64,000 bases of DNA from Guadua angustifolia (lineage: Eukaryota > Streptophyta > Magnoliopsida > Poales > Poaceae), in contig CM070501.1 of assembly GCA_036346375.1 (NCBI GenBank), forward strand, positions 35,236,539 through 35,300,538, written 5' to 3'. Positions 35,513 to 48,188 of this stretch are shown here, in pieces. Below the pieces are notes generated by a model. That model worked only from the letters and a program-made list of their open reading frames with translations. It did no database searches and had not been told where the DNA came from. Positions within the stretch are counted from its first letter, which is position 1. The number at the start of each line of letters is the position of its first letter. The position numbers were made by a program, and so were the translations under genes.

Positions 35513-38500
35513 TGTGAGACCCGTTCGATTTAACAGAACCTCCATGTGATTCTTGTGCTATTCCTGGATCAAGAGCTAGCACTCACATGTTTACAACAAT
35601 TGGAATCACAACCATACAATAAATAATTATCGGAAGCGATTGATTACATAATTATTACAACTCGAGAATTTAGCGAAGAAGAAGCAATAACCCGTAGTTT
35701 GCCCAACCGACCCGCGAGCAGTAACCGACTGCATAAACTCCAGATAGAACACGCTTCAAGGAAGAACTCGCAACTGCGATGAACAACCGAAGCCTCGCTA
35801 CCTCATCCACCTACATATAATTAGGCAAGGGTGAGTACGCGTTGCGTACTCAAAGAAGACTTGAGCAAAACCTACAATACGTGCAAGGCCATTTCAAAGG
35901 AAAGGCTACATCAGTTAGTTTGCATAAAGCGAATTTGAATTTGTAAAGCAAGTTATTTGCAAACGGAATTTATAAGAGCATTTGATTGATAACAAATAAG
36001 TAAAGCATAATAACACTCACAGTCCTCCATGACGTGAGCGACGAAGCATTCACATTCCTGAAATTCCATCAATGCCAGCCCTTCGGCATAAAACACAGTT
36101 GCAAAACAAATGATACCAACCCTTTTGAAAATAATAAAACATTTAACATTGGAATGACTTCACCGAGTGCTCATGACCGCGAGCGCGGCTAATCGATTAG
36201 ATTTAAACTCTGCAGAGGTGTACAACTTTACCCACAAGTCATGGTCTTTCGACCATACATAGTCGTTACAATACCTAGACGTGGCTTTGGTCCAGCCCGG
36301 GATGTTAACCCTGCCAGTAGAACTAGAAACACACACCCAAGCCGTGGGCCCACATTCACACACCCAACACAACGTTTCTAAACACGGCGAGCGTACACGT
36401 TGCATTAGCAAGTAGACTGACCGAATACCCCGTCGAGTAGTCCCGACCGAAAACTCGTGCAAAGCTCCCGCTCTAGATGAACAAAGCCATGTCTAAATAC
36501 ATAACAAGCTATGGCTAACCCATCCTCACCCTTGTGGTTGCACGGAAATCTCGGATCAATAGCGTCCCATTGCTCGGTCCTTAATGCGACACGGGCGACA
36601 CTTCACCCTACACTACGTGCAATTCCTTTCGCACATCCGGCTATTGCCAATAATCGCCCGCATCAAAGCATAGTTTTATTTTGGGTTTTTAATCAAAGTA
36701 CCAGCAACCATTTTCCCGAAAAGGATCATTCAGGTTTCAGGTAAAGCATTTTAGAAACAACTTTAATCATGATCATCTGTTCCTTAAGTACTAAAGCATG
36801 GCTAAGCAGGTTAATATGATCGTGTATACCCATGAAGACATTAAGAGATGTCTAACCCTATTCTGTGGTTATCAAGGTTCACATTTCCATAATCAGCAAG
36901 GAGTTTCATGTGACAACAGGTTTATCTACCAACTCCACAAAATAGCAGATTTATATAAAATAAACGCATGCATGAAACAATTTAATGCACAAAAGGAATA
37001 TAAAATACTGGGATCAATATGGTCAAAGGATGCTTGCCTTGCTTAATATTGCTTACGATGAAGACGAGGATTGCGGTTGACGACGACGACGGAGAATAGG
37101 GATGTCGGGTTCTACTCGTCGAACAACGGAAAATAGCAAAAACACTAACTTCAATAAGAGCGAAAGGAAATAGATAGCAAAACAAATAAAACTCTTTACA
37201 AGAAACAGGGATTGCTCTTTATGAATTTATTAATTCTATTTTACGAATTCAAGATGCTAAAATTGATTAGATTAATAGAATTAAGCATTAGTTGTAAGGT
37301 TTCATTGATTTACTATTCATGATATGAGTTTCTGCCAATTCTTATTACTTAAGGGTTTTGCTTTATTAGGATTCAGAGTCAAAGCAAGATGAATTAAAGA
37401 TATTTGCTTAGATTATACTAGATCAAGACCTAAAGATCATTTCTGAGCTGTTCTTTACATTATTCGGATTTAGACGAGCTGATTTGCGAGTTAATGAAAA
37501 GCTTAATCGATCACATTAGAGTATGAATGATTAGCTCTTTATCTTCAAATGATTTTGCTTAGAATTAATCTCATGCAAGTTAAATCTACTGATTTAGGCT
37601 ACTGAGATTATTTTCAAGATATTTGAGAAGGTTCTGGTGATAAAAATAACTTAGTTATAGACTTCTTCACTTCTACCGCTTCATATCATGAAGTTCAGGA
37701 AACTTAACACTTAAGGTTATTTGACTATTAGGATTTGTATGCAAAACATGATGGAATATAGTTATTTCTTCATATTACGATGATTTATACTTTGTATAAC
37801 AGTTCTAAGCTAATTCCATAAATTTTAGGCTTTAGCTGATACATTATAATCATTGTTGAAAAGGCTTAAGTGGTATTGTAAAATTAACGTTATTCGGAAT
37901 CGGCAGGAATGCGAATCAAAAGATTATCGCTTAAGGGTTTTGATCTGATGAGATTAATAGGCAAACCTTAATGGAATAAGATTCTTTTTACAGATTATGG
38001 TAGTATAAACTTTGTAGAGTGTTTTTAAACTAGTTTCACAACTTTTAGTGTTTAGACGAGTTATTTTATCTACTGCTGAAATAGCCTAAATGATCATATT
38101 TGCAACCTTAAATCGGCCAAGTTTCAAACTTAATTTCCAACTACACATTACATGATTCTTGATTCATTTTTCGGTATAAGCGAGTAACATCCTAGAAGTG
38201 TTTTAAAGTTGGTTTGGCATTATTTTAGCTTTAATTGCAATAGATTATCTATTTACTCATTGTTATCATTAACATTTTCTTTCGTTAAGAACATGCAAAT
38301 TAAATCTTACTTTGTATATTTTTACACACATGGGTCCTTACTGTTTTAGGAACCTAATATGAATTACTTTATCATTTTGTGAGCCATTATACTATTATTT
38401 TGTTAGTAGCCATAACATGGTTAATTGATGATTATGAAGCAAACAATTTAGATTGAGTTAAACATCGATGATTTTACCTATTTGAGTTTATTATGATTCG

Positions 38501-40598
38501 AGGACACAGGAAGATTCATTTAATGATTTTAGCATTTCTATTTTCTATGCAGCAATAATATACACAATTGAGTTTATTCAAATCTTAAATTTTTATAATT
38601 GCTTTGTGACTCAAGAATTAAATGTTTTTGGATATTTGAATACATTATAATCCTAGCATCACATTAATATTTATTTCACCACTTCAGTTCTTGTTATTCA
38701 CAAGCTCTCATTAAAATCATATTAACACCATAATCGATGTTTAATTCGAATAATAATCCTATACTCCAAAAACTAAATATTTTTACATATTTAGATTCTT
38801 CTGGATTTTAAATGAATATACAAATTTATTCCACTGGTTTCTAACCAACACTGCACAAGTTATCAACAATTGAATATGCTAAAAAGGAGAATACGTTTTG
38901 TCAGTGGTGAAAACGCCTTCTGGACTCAGCTTCTTCAACCTCAGCTCGTGGCTCCTGCGCACAGGGACAGAAACAGGGGATGGCTAGGGCTCCGCGGCGA
39001 GGGTGCTCCGGCGACTTTCCGGCGAAGGCGAAGGCACTAGGAGGTTCCTCTCGGCGAGACGCAGTCGATGGTGCTACCGATTCAACCGGGGAAGGCTTGA
39101 GGTGAGTCGCCACCAGCTTCAAGCGGCGGCCATGGCGGTGACTCGGTGGAGAAGACAAATGGATGAGTCCCGACTCGAATGGGTAACAAGGTAAGCATCA
39201 GTGGTACGAGGGGGTTCGGTTTCACCTGGAAACGGCGCCGGAGAAGAAGCGACAAGCCATACCAGTGCGCTGGCCGAGAAGAAGACCTTCGGCGGCGAGT
39301 TTTCAAAAAAAAGTTCGAGGATTGTTGAGGGTTTCACTTAGGATCTTGGGAGGTGCTTTGGCTCGAGACGGTTTGGAATTGGCGACTGATTTGGTTGATC
39401 CGATTCGGCTTTGAGCTCCGAAGTTTGCGGCAATGGAGGAATCGAGAAGAAATTCCAGGCACTGGCTTGAGAAGAGGGAAGGAGAAGTGAGGGGAATGAG
39501 AGAGAGCTTCACTGTGATCACTGGGGTGCACTTTATAGCCAAAGAATGCAGATGAATGAATCGGCCTTGGTTGGGATTGTCTCGATTGCTCTCTCTGCGA
39601 TTGCACAGAGGAGGTATGGCGTGAAGCTTGAGGCCGAGGACAACGTGGCGATGATCGCAGCTAGGATGAGGTGAGGATGACGCCGAGGACACGACAATTC
39701 GAAGGAGTGATGCACTGAATCGGAGCTGGTCAAGCTGCGCTGGCTCGGGAGAGCTTCGTTCGGTCGCCAGCACAGGAAGGAGAAGGAACTGACAGGTGGG
39801 GCCTGGGTCCAGCAGTCAGTGAATGGAGATAAGTACAGGAATTTATTGGGCTGCCAAGTGAGAGTAGAAAATTTCCAAAAATTTGGAACATGGTCTTTGA
39901 ATAGATTTTGATGCCTGGTAAAATTTTGAGATTAAAATGGGTTACCAAAAATTATAAATATTCTGACAACAATGGATCGCTTCAATTTCTTGTTTCAGAT
40001 TTCGATTTTTGATTGAGATCAATTGAAGTCTATTATTTTTGAAATTTTGTTTTTCAAAAGTATTTGGTCTCAGAATGCCTCTGTAAAAATTTCAGCTCCA
40101 ACTATGGTTCCATTATTTTATAAAAATTCTGACATTGAAATTTCTCTATTTTCTGAGTTTCTATTTTTAAATTTAGAAAAGTCCTAAATGACATTATTAA
40201 TTTATAATATTTTTACCAAAGGTGGATATTGCATTGAGGGTTTCATGATAAAATTTTCAACTCCATTTGAGATTCCAAAATATTTTATAAATTCTGACAA
40301 TGCATTGTTTTGAATTAAAAAGTTGTCTTTTCATTTCTTTATGCATAAAATTTCATTTGCTGGCTAAAATGATTTACTTATGTGCTCAGGGTTCTCATGG
40401 CAAATTTTATAAATTTTTACTTTTTACATTTTTGCCTTTTCTCCTTTTCATTGTTTATTTCCATTTGTTGAATTTTTCTTGCAACATGAAAATCCAAGAA
40501 CTCCAAATAAAAATCAATAATGCCAAGAAAACTCAGAAAGAATAATATTCAATTTCAAAATATTGATTTTTATTTTATTAAAGTTTTGGGATGTTACA
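35513..40598 (-). repeat. gypsy LTR (5' LTR in element sense)
   Basis: 5086 bp, direct copy of 25761-30837. Long AT-rich stretches (for example 37200-38850 against 27470-29120) are almost identical. Differences bunch in GC-rich words, mostly as small indels. Confidence 0.92.
39531..39538 (-). promoter_or_regulatory. LTR TATA box (5' LTR copy, promoter of the element)
   Basis: CTATAAAG on the minus strand, 1.06 kb inside the 5' LTR. If used, transcription would start near 39.50 kb and run through about 4 kb of LTR before the primer site, an unusually long R-U5. Confidence 0.55.
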
Positions 40599-40603
40599 AA
40601 TAC

Positions 40604-41559
40604 CACGATTTGATCTATATGCCTTAATAGGCCATTTTGATTCAAATCAAATTGTTTTTGAGCCAAATTAGATTTTAACATAGAGTTTTCATTTTGAAAA
40701 CTTGTAAAACATTTGAAATACCTAGTAGAATACTTTTACAAAGCTTTTCGCAAATTTGGGCCTTTTAAATATGAATTTTGACTTTTGACCTAAATAGTCC
40801 ATTTTGAAGAAGCAAAAGAAATCAAGGCCAAACACAAAAATTCAAATAAAGCAAGGGTAAGATATAGAGATTTGAATTTTGTGTATGAGTCTAAAATATC
40901 ATTTTGAATCAACTCTTGTGTAGAATTTTGATTCAAATGATGAAACTCACTAAGTGCAATAGTATGACCATTATGGGTCAAGTATAGTTTTTCGGCGAGT
41001 TTCAAAATCAAATAACTTTTGTTAGGTTGGTCTTTTCAAAAACTTTTGAACACAAAAATTGTTAAGAATGACCAACTCTAGAATTTTCGTTTTGGAATTA
41101 TTTTCAAAATCTTTTTACTTTTAATTCTATGAAAATTATAAGTTTAAATCCAAAACAAGATACTAGTAACTAGATTTTGAAGTTAAAACTAATTTTCTTT
41201 TCAAAATAGATTTTGTGAAACCAAAACCTTTGAAAAACATTTCAAAAGCATTTGTTTACACTTTTCAATTAGTTTTTCACAAGATTAGTAATAGTATACA
41301 AAATTTTGATTTTGGCTAAATGGTTTGATTTTGAAATTATATATGTATGCACTTATATTAATATGGGCACACGTAGGGATGTGATACACATGAATATGAA
41401 TTAACACTCCCCCTAAATGTGCCACTTCCTAACTTGCTCAAGATTTGCAATAAGAGAATAGATAAGAGGCGAGAGCAAGTTCTCACAACAAGTAATCTAA
41501 ATTGATTTTTCATTTATATTTCAATATAACCTACACAAGGCTATAAGACAAAATAGTAA
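40604..41559 (-). other. nested copia internal DNA without genes
   Basis: It continues the copia internal region after the gypsy insertion; removing the gypsy joins 25760 to 40604. It carries the same degenerate long repeat as 23740-25740 (words such as CAAATTTGGGCCTTT and TTGACTTTTGACC). No pol domain. Confidence 0.6.
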
Positions 41560-43323
41560 TCAATTTAAATGCTTGTTACCGAGATGGCATTGGCTCATGA
41601 TGGACATGATTGTCTTTAAGCTTGACACCACTTGTATAAAACGATAATCCTTCTCTTGAATGAGCAAGCGTCCAATCCATCTCATATCACCTAAAAATCT
41701 TTTAGGCGATTTTTGGTACCCACTCCTTGTTGGGTCCGACAATGTTAGTCACAATTGATTTAGGAACCCAAATGGTCTTAATTTTAACATTATTGAATTG
41801 ACTAACATGACTAGGAATAGTTTTGCGATAATTATTCCTCCTAGGCAAAGTACTTGTATTTTTATGGAAGGGCATAGGAGGACATTGATATTTTGCAAAG
41901 CTATTTCTAGTTTGATCTCTTCTAAGCATGTGATAATCATTATAGTAAGAACGCTTAGAGGATCTAGCATTTCTAGCAAATGTTTTGCTATAGTTATTTT
42001 TCCTAAGCACATGATTTTCATGATTTTTCATAGTCTTAGGAAATCTAGCATTTTGAGCAAACACATTTCTAGAATTACTCTTCCTATGCAAATGAATATC
42101 ATTTTGAATGGGCATAGGGGACTTGACAAGCTTGACAAACACATTGCCATTCTTGTCTTTCCTAAGCAAATAATTTTCATTAATAAGAATAGGCTTAGGG
42201 GTGGTACCTTTGGGACAATCCTTACTGAAATGTCCCTTTTCCCGACAATTGAAGCATGTCACGCTATTTGGCCCTCTCTTGACCGATTTGACTTGCTCCT
42301 TGCGGTTTGCCTCATTGTTGGTGGTGTGGCCTTGTTATCCACATTGTTAGGGCACACGGAGGCGAGGTGGCCCTTCTTGTTGCAATTAAAGCACTTGATT
42401 GTCTTTGTGTGTCGTGCGTTGTGCCTCATCTTGCTATTCTCCCTCTTGGACTTGTAGCCGAGTCCTCGCTTATCTTGAGGCGCCCTTGGCTTGCTCAAGA
42501 TCTCGTCGAGGATGGCTTTTCCTTTTACGCATCTCTTTAAGTCATTTTCCAATCTAATGACTTGGGCCTTGAGCTCTTTATTTTCCTCTACAAGATTAGC
42601 ATCTAAAAACATAGAGGAACTAGAAGCAATTTCATTAGAGCAACAAGGCATATCAATTAAATCATCGCAAGAGGTGGATATGCATTTGTTAGATGAATTG
42701 TTTGTTATAGGAATTGAGTGAGGCAATTCATCTACTAAATCACATTGAGTAGCAATATCTATACTAGCTTTAGTGAATTCCTTGAAAAGGATTTTCTCAT
42801 GATTTTCTTTTAGAACATCATAGTCATTTTGAAGTGATTCATGTTCTAACTTTAAAATCTTATATTTCTTTTTCTCCTTTCCAAGAAATTTATTGAGCTC
42901 CTCTAACATATTCATTAATTCATCATAGGAGGGCTCATCTTCATTTTCATTTACCTCATTTTTACCTTTAGCCATGAAGCAACGAATTCTTGATGGAAAT
43001 GAATATTCATCGTCGCTTGAGGCGGAGGTTGAGGTTGATGGAGATGTCGGTTCATCACTTGATGTAGAAGTTGAAAGATCATCAACCGACATTTCATCCT
43101 CAATGCAATCCTCAATTGTTGGGGATGATTCAAATAATTCTTGAAGCTTGATCCACATTTCATGAACGCTTGTGAGGTTGTAAATGAGATTAAATATTTC
43201 TACACTCACAACACTAAATAAAACGTTAGTAGCTTGAGCGTCGAGATGCAGGCATTTCTCCTCTCCTTTAGTTGGTGCAATATCATTTAGTGAGAAGAAA
43301 AGCCGACATCTACGATCCACCAA
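41560..43323 (-). pseudogene. copia gag with two CCHC zinc knuckles, frameshifted
   Basis: The first open frame (43323-42259, 354 codons) has an N-terminal gag core (LDAQATNVLFSVVSVEIFN...HEMWIKLQELF), an acidic S/D-rich stretch, a coiled-coil-like K/E-rich middle (EELNKFLGKEKKKYKILKLE) and a knuckle CFNCNKKGHLASVC. A one-base shift near 42290 moves into the second frame (42262-41702), where a second knuckle CFNCREKGHFSKDC is followed by R/N-rich sequence and IWVPKSIVTNIVGPNKEWVP. Two knuckles of this type, a long acidic gag and the IWVPK tail fit the SIRE/Maximus group of Ty1-copia. Gag packages RNA in virus-like particles. A protease active site (D-S/T-G) should follow but is missing. The N-terminus looks shortened, since no ATG-led start was found. 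The large plus-strand ORF at 41798-42457 is its antisense shadow. Confidence 0.85.
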
Positions 43324-43481
43324 ATTTGTGGGCTCATGGATTTAAAATGATCAATCATAAATAATTTTCATGAAGCATAATTTGATTCATTTAGTACGAG
43401 TGGATCGTGTGAGTGCACTAAACCTCTAGTCGCCATCCCTTTTACTCTCTAAGCGGTTAAGCCTAAAATGAGAGTGACCGT

Positions 43482-43494
43482 GGCTCTGATACCA
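43482..43494 (-). other. primer-binding site (tRNA-iMet) of the nested copia
   Basis: On the minus strand TGGTATCAGAGCC follows the 5' LTR end (CGATCCTATA) after a few bases. It is complementary to initiator tRNA-Met. Confidence 0.85.
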
Positions 43495-43496
43495 CT

Positions 43497-46400
43497 TATA
43501 GGATCGAGGATGCGCCTAGAGGGGGTGAATAGGCGTTTACAAAATTCGATCGCTCACTAAAATAATTCGCTCTAATACACCCTAAGTCAAAACCTAATCA
43601 AAGATATATGCGGAAGCGATAAACTCGGTTTTGACAATTAAAGCCTAAATCAACTAGGCTTACTAGTGCACTAACTAAATTATGTCTCTATACTAGAATT
43701 GCTAAATTGAGCAAACAATCAATACTAAGCAATTCTAATTATAATCAAGCAATTGATAAATATACAATAAAGTAAATGCTTGAAGGTAAAAGAGACAACC
43801 GATATTTTTCCGTGGTGTTCGGAGACTTGCCGGTCTCCCCTAGTCCACGTTGAGGCAAGCCCGACCACTTGGACCGGCTCCCGCTCGAGCACCCGCCTCG
43901 TTTCCACTAGTCGTGGTTTTTCACGCTCGTGCGCGTAGGCTCAACCCGAACCTTCACAAACTTGCCGGGGCTTCTCACACCTTGAGAGCTCCGCGACGAC
44001 GCCTCTCGCCGCCTAGGAGTCGGCAACCTCCAAGAGTAACAAGTCGCTCCTTCGCTTGAACTTCACCGAGCACAACGAATGCGCTCCCGGTGATCACCAA
44101 GTGCAACACATGCACAAGGACCTCCCTCAAGTGCAACACATGCACAAGAGACTCTCAACCCACTTCTAATTGCAACACATGCAATTAGTCTCACTCTTGC
44201 TCAAGAACAACTTGCGGAAATGCAATACATGCAAATCACCTCTCAAATACCCACACAAGAGCCAATACACAAATGAGAGCTTCAATACATGAACCACCTC
44301 ACCCAATATACTCTAGCAACCAGCAAATGCCCCCCATGACCTTCTTTTATAGCCTCACAAAGAAAACTAGTCGTTGGGGAGCAAAACGGGCATTAAACGA
44401 GCTAAAACTAGCCGTTGCTACAGTGTTTGCGATACTACCGTTTCTACGGCGTAGTACCGCCTAGGAACTCTCTCGCCAAATAACTACAAGACGGGCGGTA
44501 CTACTGCCCTTACGGGCGGTAGTACCGCTTTTGCGGTAGTACCGCAGCTATAGCCACCAAAAAGCTCATAACTTTTTACTCCGAACTCCGATTTGGGTGA
44601 TTTTTGATTCTATGCGAAGCTTATCACGAAGGCTACAATCTCCACCCATTTTCATGATTTAAGCACCCATAGATATTTTTAAATATCACCAAAACCAAAA
44701 CTCTAATGCAGTCATTCAAGTCTAAAATTGATTTTCCGAAATCCCTCGCATAGACTTGATGAAAGGCATGACTACAAGCTATAAAGAGTCACTAACATCA
44801 AATATTGAGCCATGATGATCAACATAATTTTTGCAAAACACATTTGCAAGTAACCCGAAAAGCTATAAGATCAATCTTCTAGCTATGCAAGGATCAACAC
44901 ATGATCCCGACACTTTGCAAATCACATTTGCAAGTGCCAACACATGCTCTAGGATTGAAACCCATAACCTCTAGCTTATTTGCAAACCATATTTGCAAAT
45001 AACAAAACAGCATTTTGCAAAAACACATTTTGCAAACACAAACCATAAACTTTACTTAGCCTTTGTGATGATCAACACATGATCAAGACACAAGCTAAAA
45101 CACAATGCATGAGCTCTCACCTTTTGCAACACATGCAAAACTTAGCTCCATGCAAAACCACATAGATTAAGAAATATTGTTTTGCAAATGAAAATAAAAC
45201 ATGAGGCTTCAACATTTGCAACACATGCAAAAGTGAACTTCACGCAAAAGCCAACACATATTGCTTATCCTATTTGCAACACATGCAAATCAAAGCATTA
45301 TGCGAAAACCAAATGCATATGCTCTTCCTCTTTGCAACATATGCAAATCAGAGCATAAACCAATAACAACCGAACATAAACTTAACCCATTCGCAACACA
45401 TGCCAAATGGTTAACTCTTATGCAAAAACCAAATCCAAATGATTTGAGCTTGAGTGAACGCGGATTGAGATCATCAACACATGATGAAGCTCAAGTTAGG
45501 AGACAACCCCTCTTAATAGTACGGCGATAAAACTAGACTCAAAGACTACAAAAGTCCTTAGCCTATCTAGTTATACCTTCAGCACACAAGCAATCCCTTT
45601 GGGGTCTTTATGATCTTCACTTGATACTCCCTTGGGATCATCACTCGACTCCTCTTCTTTATCATCTCATCCATCTTTGGACCTAACTCAATCACAACTC
45701 ATAAAACTTGTTAGTCCAAGATGCATGGTTGTCTCAATTATCTCTTGCACTCCATTAACACATAATGGATGCCTTTAGATCAATTGAGCACAACCTAAAT
45801 CAATTTGAATGATTTAAGTGTGTCTTAAGTACAATAGTGCAACTCATGCTTTATTATACTTAAGAGCTATTCATTTGTCCTTAATTAATCAAGGAACACC
45901 ATCAACACATGATAAAATGTTCTTTAATGATTAACAAGACAAATGAACTCACTTCAAATTATCATTTAAATTGATATGAGTATATATTAACTACTCAAGT
46001 TTTCATATACTCATGCATTTAGTTTCTTTGTCTTGATCCTTATATGTGTCAATAAGAATTGGATCAATACAAAGAGACTTTCAAGTTAAACTATAAACTC
46101 CCCCTAAGTGTGTGCATCAATGTAATATATGGATTGGGAAACATGATGCACATTTTGTGGTTAATATAATGAGGACATTCATATTTTAACTTGACTCCAA
46201 AGTATGCAACTAATACTAGAATGGATACGCAAACATACCTTGGGTTTTCCATTCTTTTAATGCGATGAGACTAATCAAAGATATTCTAAATAAACAAGTT
46301 AGTCTCGATATAAGATTTGTCATTAATAATAAAATCACATTAAGGGATATTAGATTTGTCATTAACACCAAAACCATAACTAATGAAGGTTGAACTTACA
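43497..46400 (-). repeat. LTR of the nested copia (5' LTR in element sense)
   Basis: 2904 bp, copy of 19687-22594. Its terminal TG (plus strand) has become TA (TATAGGATC at 43497). The palindrome array is at 44434-44548 and the ACACA-centred inverted repeats at 44101-45914. One arm base differs between the copies in the last inverted repeat (TGATG in the first, TGATA here). Confidence 0.92.
44101..45914. repeat. second copy of the ACACA-centred inverted-repeat array
   Basis: Same series as at 20287-22108, offset by about 23.8 kb, beginning with GTGCA-ACACA-TGCAC at 44101. Nearly all arms are preserved. Confidence 0.9.
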
Positions 46401-46405
46401 CTATA

Positions 46406-47351
46406 GCATGGCCTTCAAGTTGTGTATGTTCTATCATGATACTTAACAGGGTATTGTTTTCCTAACTATTGCATTGAATTAAAGTATTCCAATTCCATTT
46501 GCAGATTGAAACAACTATTTGATCCCATCAGATGAATAACAACACGGGGATTTTGTTTTATTTGACCACAAGGTGATGTTTCTAACTTTGCTTGTTTCTA
46601 ACTTTTACACTTCCTCTCAGTTTGAATATAGTACCTCGAAAATAATTAATGTTGGTTCGATTGACTTGCCCTGAATATTTTCTTTCCATTTTGTTTTCGC
46701 TTTGGGACCAAAGACATGACTACTTGAGGATGTGAGGGCTTCCATTGAAATTAATGCTTTGCTTCTCATTTACTTTGGATCAAGATCTGTCATGACTTTG
46801 ATTTAAGAGGATTCCTTTGTATATATTTTGCTATCACACCAAAAATGTTTGAACACAGATTATGTGATGAATTAATTTGTGGATGCTACTCTATAATGTG
46901 AATATTTGTTTTTAATATAGACTGATTTGTGCTTATTTCCTATGTGTGTGCCTTGGATGATCTGGAAAAGTTTCAAATGCGCATTGCGCATCCTGTACAT
47001 ATTTATTTGGCTCCAAATAAATATTAATTATTTTTTTCCAATGGTTAATTTCTTGCAACGCATATAAGCGTTGCCACAATTCGAATCTAAATGTTGCAAC
47101 AAGCTTTAGAGGTAAGCTGCCCATGGGCGGCACAAACACATGTAAGCGTTGCTGTAGCCTATAAATATCCGTTGCAATTTAGCAACGGTTATTAGTAGGG
47201 TTTTCCAATGCATATATAAGCGTTGCAATAGCCCCTAGCAACGGCAGCATAGGCAACGCATAATTATGCGTTGGTATAGACCCTAGCAACGCATATACGG
47301 ACTTTTAGCAACGCATATATGTGTTGCAAAAAGGGGTGTCCTTTTGTAGTG
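46406..47351 (+). other. 3' part of the CACTA element
   Basis: It begins with the continuation of the accessory exon (AWPSSCV, then a stop within about 20 codons). Between roughly 47050 and 47335 lie many GCAACGCATA/TATGCGTTG words in both orientations, the right subterminal repeat region, followed by the terminus. No transposase gene. Confidence 0.75.
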
Positions 47352-48188
47352 TGTCAGATAAAAGAGGAGTCGGTGTAGAAACAAAAACACCAAAATCCTC
47401 AAGCAACCACTGTAGCCAAGTAACCTCTGCTGTCAAAAGAGCCATAGCCCGCAACTCAGCCTCAGCACTCGAACAAGAAATTGTTGTTTGCTTTTGGAAT
47501 ATACATCTGAGGTGAACATTGAGCTCCATGGGAGTCTCGGTTGTGCGGTGGTTAGTAAGGAAAGCACGATCAAGAAGATCCTAAATATACTTCTCTTGTG
47601 ATAAAAAGAAATCCTCATATGTAAAAGAAACTTCAATCCCAAGGAAGTAGTGGAAGGGACCCATATCAGACATGAGAAACTGTTCATTAAGACGTGCCTT
47701 CACAAAGGCAATATACTGAGAATCATCTCCAGTAATGATTATGTTATCAACATATAGAGAAGTGTCCGACTACGAGGCGAAGTGTGAACAAAGAATGTAG
47801 GATTATAAGCACTAGCAGAAAAGCTAGCCATAGTGATCACAGAAGAAAAAACGTTCAAACCAAGCATAAGGGGCTTATTTAAGCCCATAAAGAGAGCGGC
47901 GAAGTCGACAAACTATACCCTCAAAAACAGAATACTCCGATGGTGGCTGTATATAGACCTCCTCATGCAGCTCACCATTAAGACATACATTCTTGATATC
48001 AAGCTAAGAGATGGACAATTTACGAACAGAGATCATATGAAAAAAGAGTGTAAACAATAGTCATGTGAGCCGCATGAAGCGAATAATAGTCATGTGAGCC
48101 ATATGAACAAAAGTCTCATCATAATCATGATCATGCTCCTGCTGAAAAACATGCGCCACAAGTCGAGTCTTGTCGCGCTTAAGAGAAC

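Larger units (their letters stand above)
25761..40598 (-). mobile_element. Ty3/gypsy LTR retrotransposon with 5.1-kb LTRs, pol-deleted
   Basis: LTRs at 25761-30837 and 35513-40598 begin TGTGAGACC and end GATGTTACA on the plus strand. The duplication AATAC is perfect (25756-25760 and 40599-40603). On the minus strand an iMet primer site and a polypurine tract adjoin the LTRs at the expected positions. The internal domain is only about 4.7 kb, shorter than one LTR. It holds decayed gag zinc knuckles and the C-terminal end of a gypsy pol, with protease, reverse transcriptase and most of the integrase missing. It is the youngest layer of the nest by position. Confidence 0.92.
19687..46400 (-). 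mobile_element. gag-only Ty1-copia retrotransposon (SIRE/Maximus-like), nested in the CACTA element
   Basis: Two LTRs of 2.9 kb (19687-22594 and 43497-46400) flank an internal domain of about 6.1 kb after the nested gypsy is removed. The target duplication CTATA is perfect (19682-19686 and 46401-46405), and removing the element restores the CACTA accessory exon reading ...GSSPI-AWPSS. On the minus strand the order is 5' LTR, tRNA-iMet primer site, gag, a long noncoding region, polypurine tract, 3' LTR. No protease, integrase, reverse transcriptase or RNase H is present, so it must depend on proteins supplied by a relative. Confidence 0.9.
14357..47351. mobile_element. CACTA (En/Spm-type) DNA transposon, extended by nested retrotransposons
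   Basis: The left terminus reads CACTACAACAGGAACACCCC and the right terminus is the inverse of CACTACAAAAGGACACCCC. The flanks are a perfect 3-bp duplication TGT (14354-14356 and 47352-47354). Both subterminal regions are full of GCGTTGCAA/GCAACGCATA words, the layout expected for binding sites of a CACTA accessory protein. Without the nested copia the element is about 6.3 kb. I found an accessory-protein-like gene but no recognisable DDE transposase (TNPD/Tnp2), so it is probably non-autonomous. Confidence 0.9.

Noticed and set aside
41798..42457. Plus-strand ORF of 219 codons
   Set aside because: It is the antisense of the copia gag with its zinc knuckles on the minus strand.
43482..43494. 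A tRNA-Met gene fragment
   Set aside because: Only 12-13 bases match, exactly adjoining an LTR. This is a primer-binding site, as at 35497.
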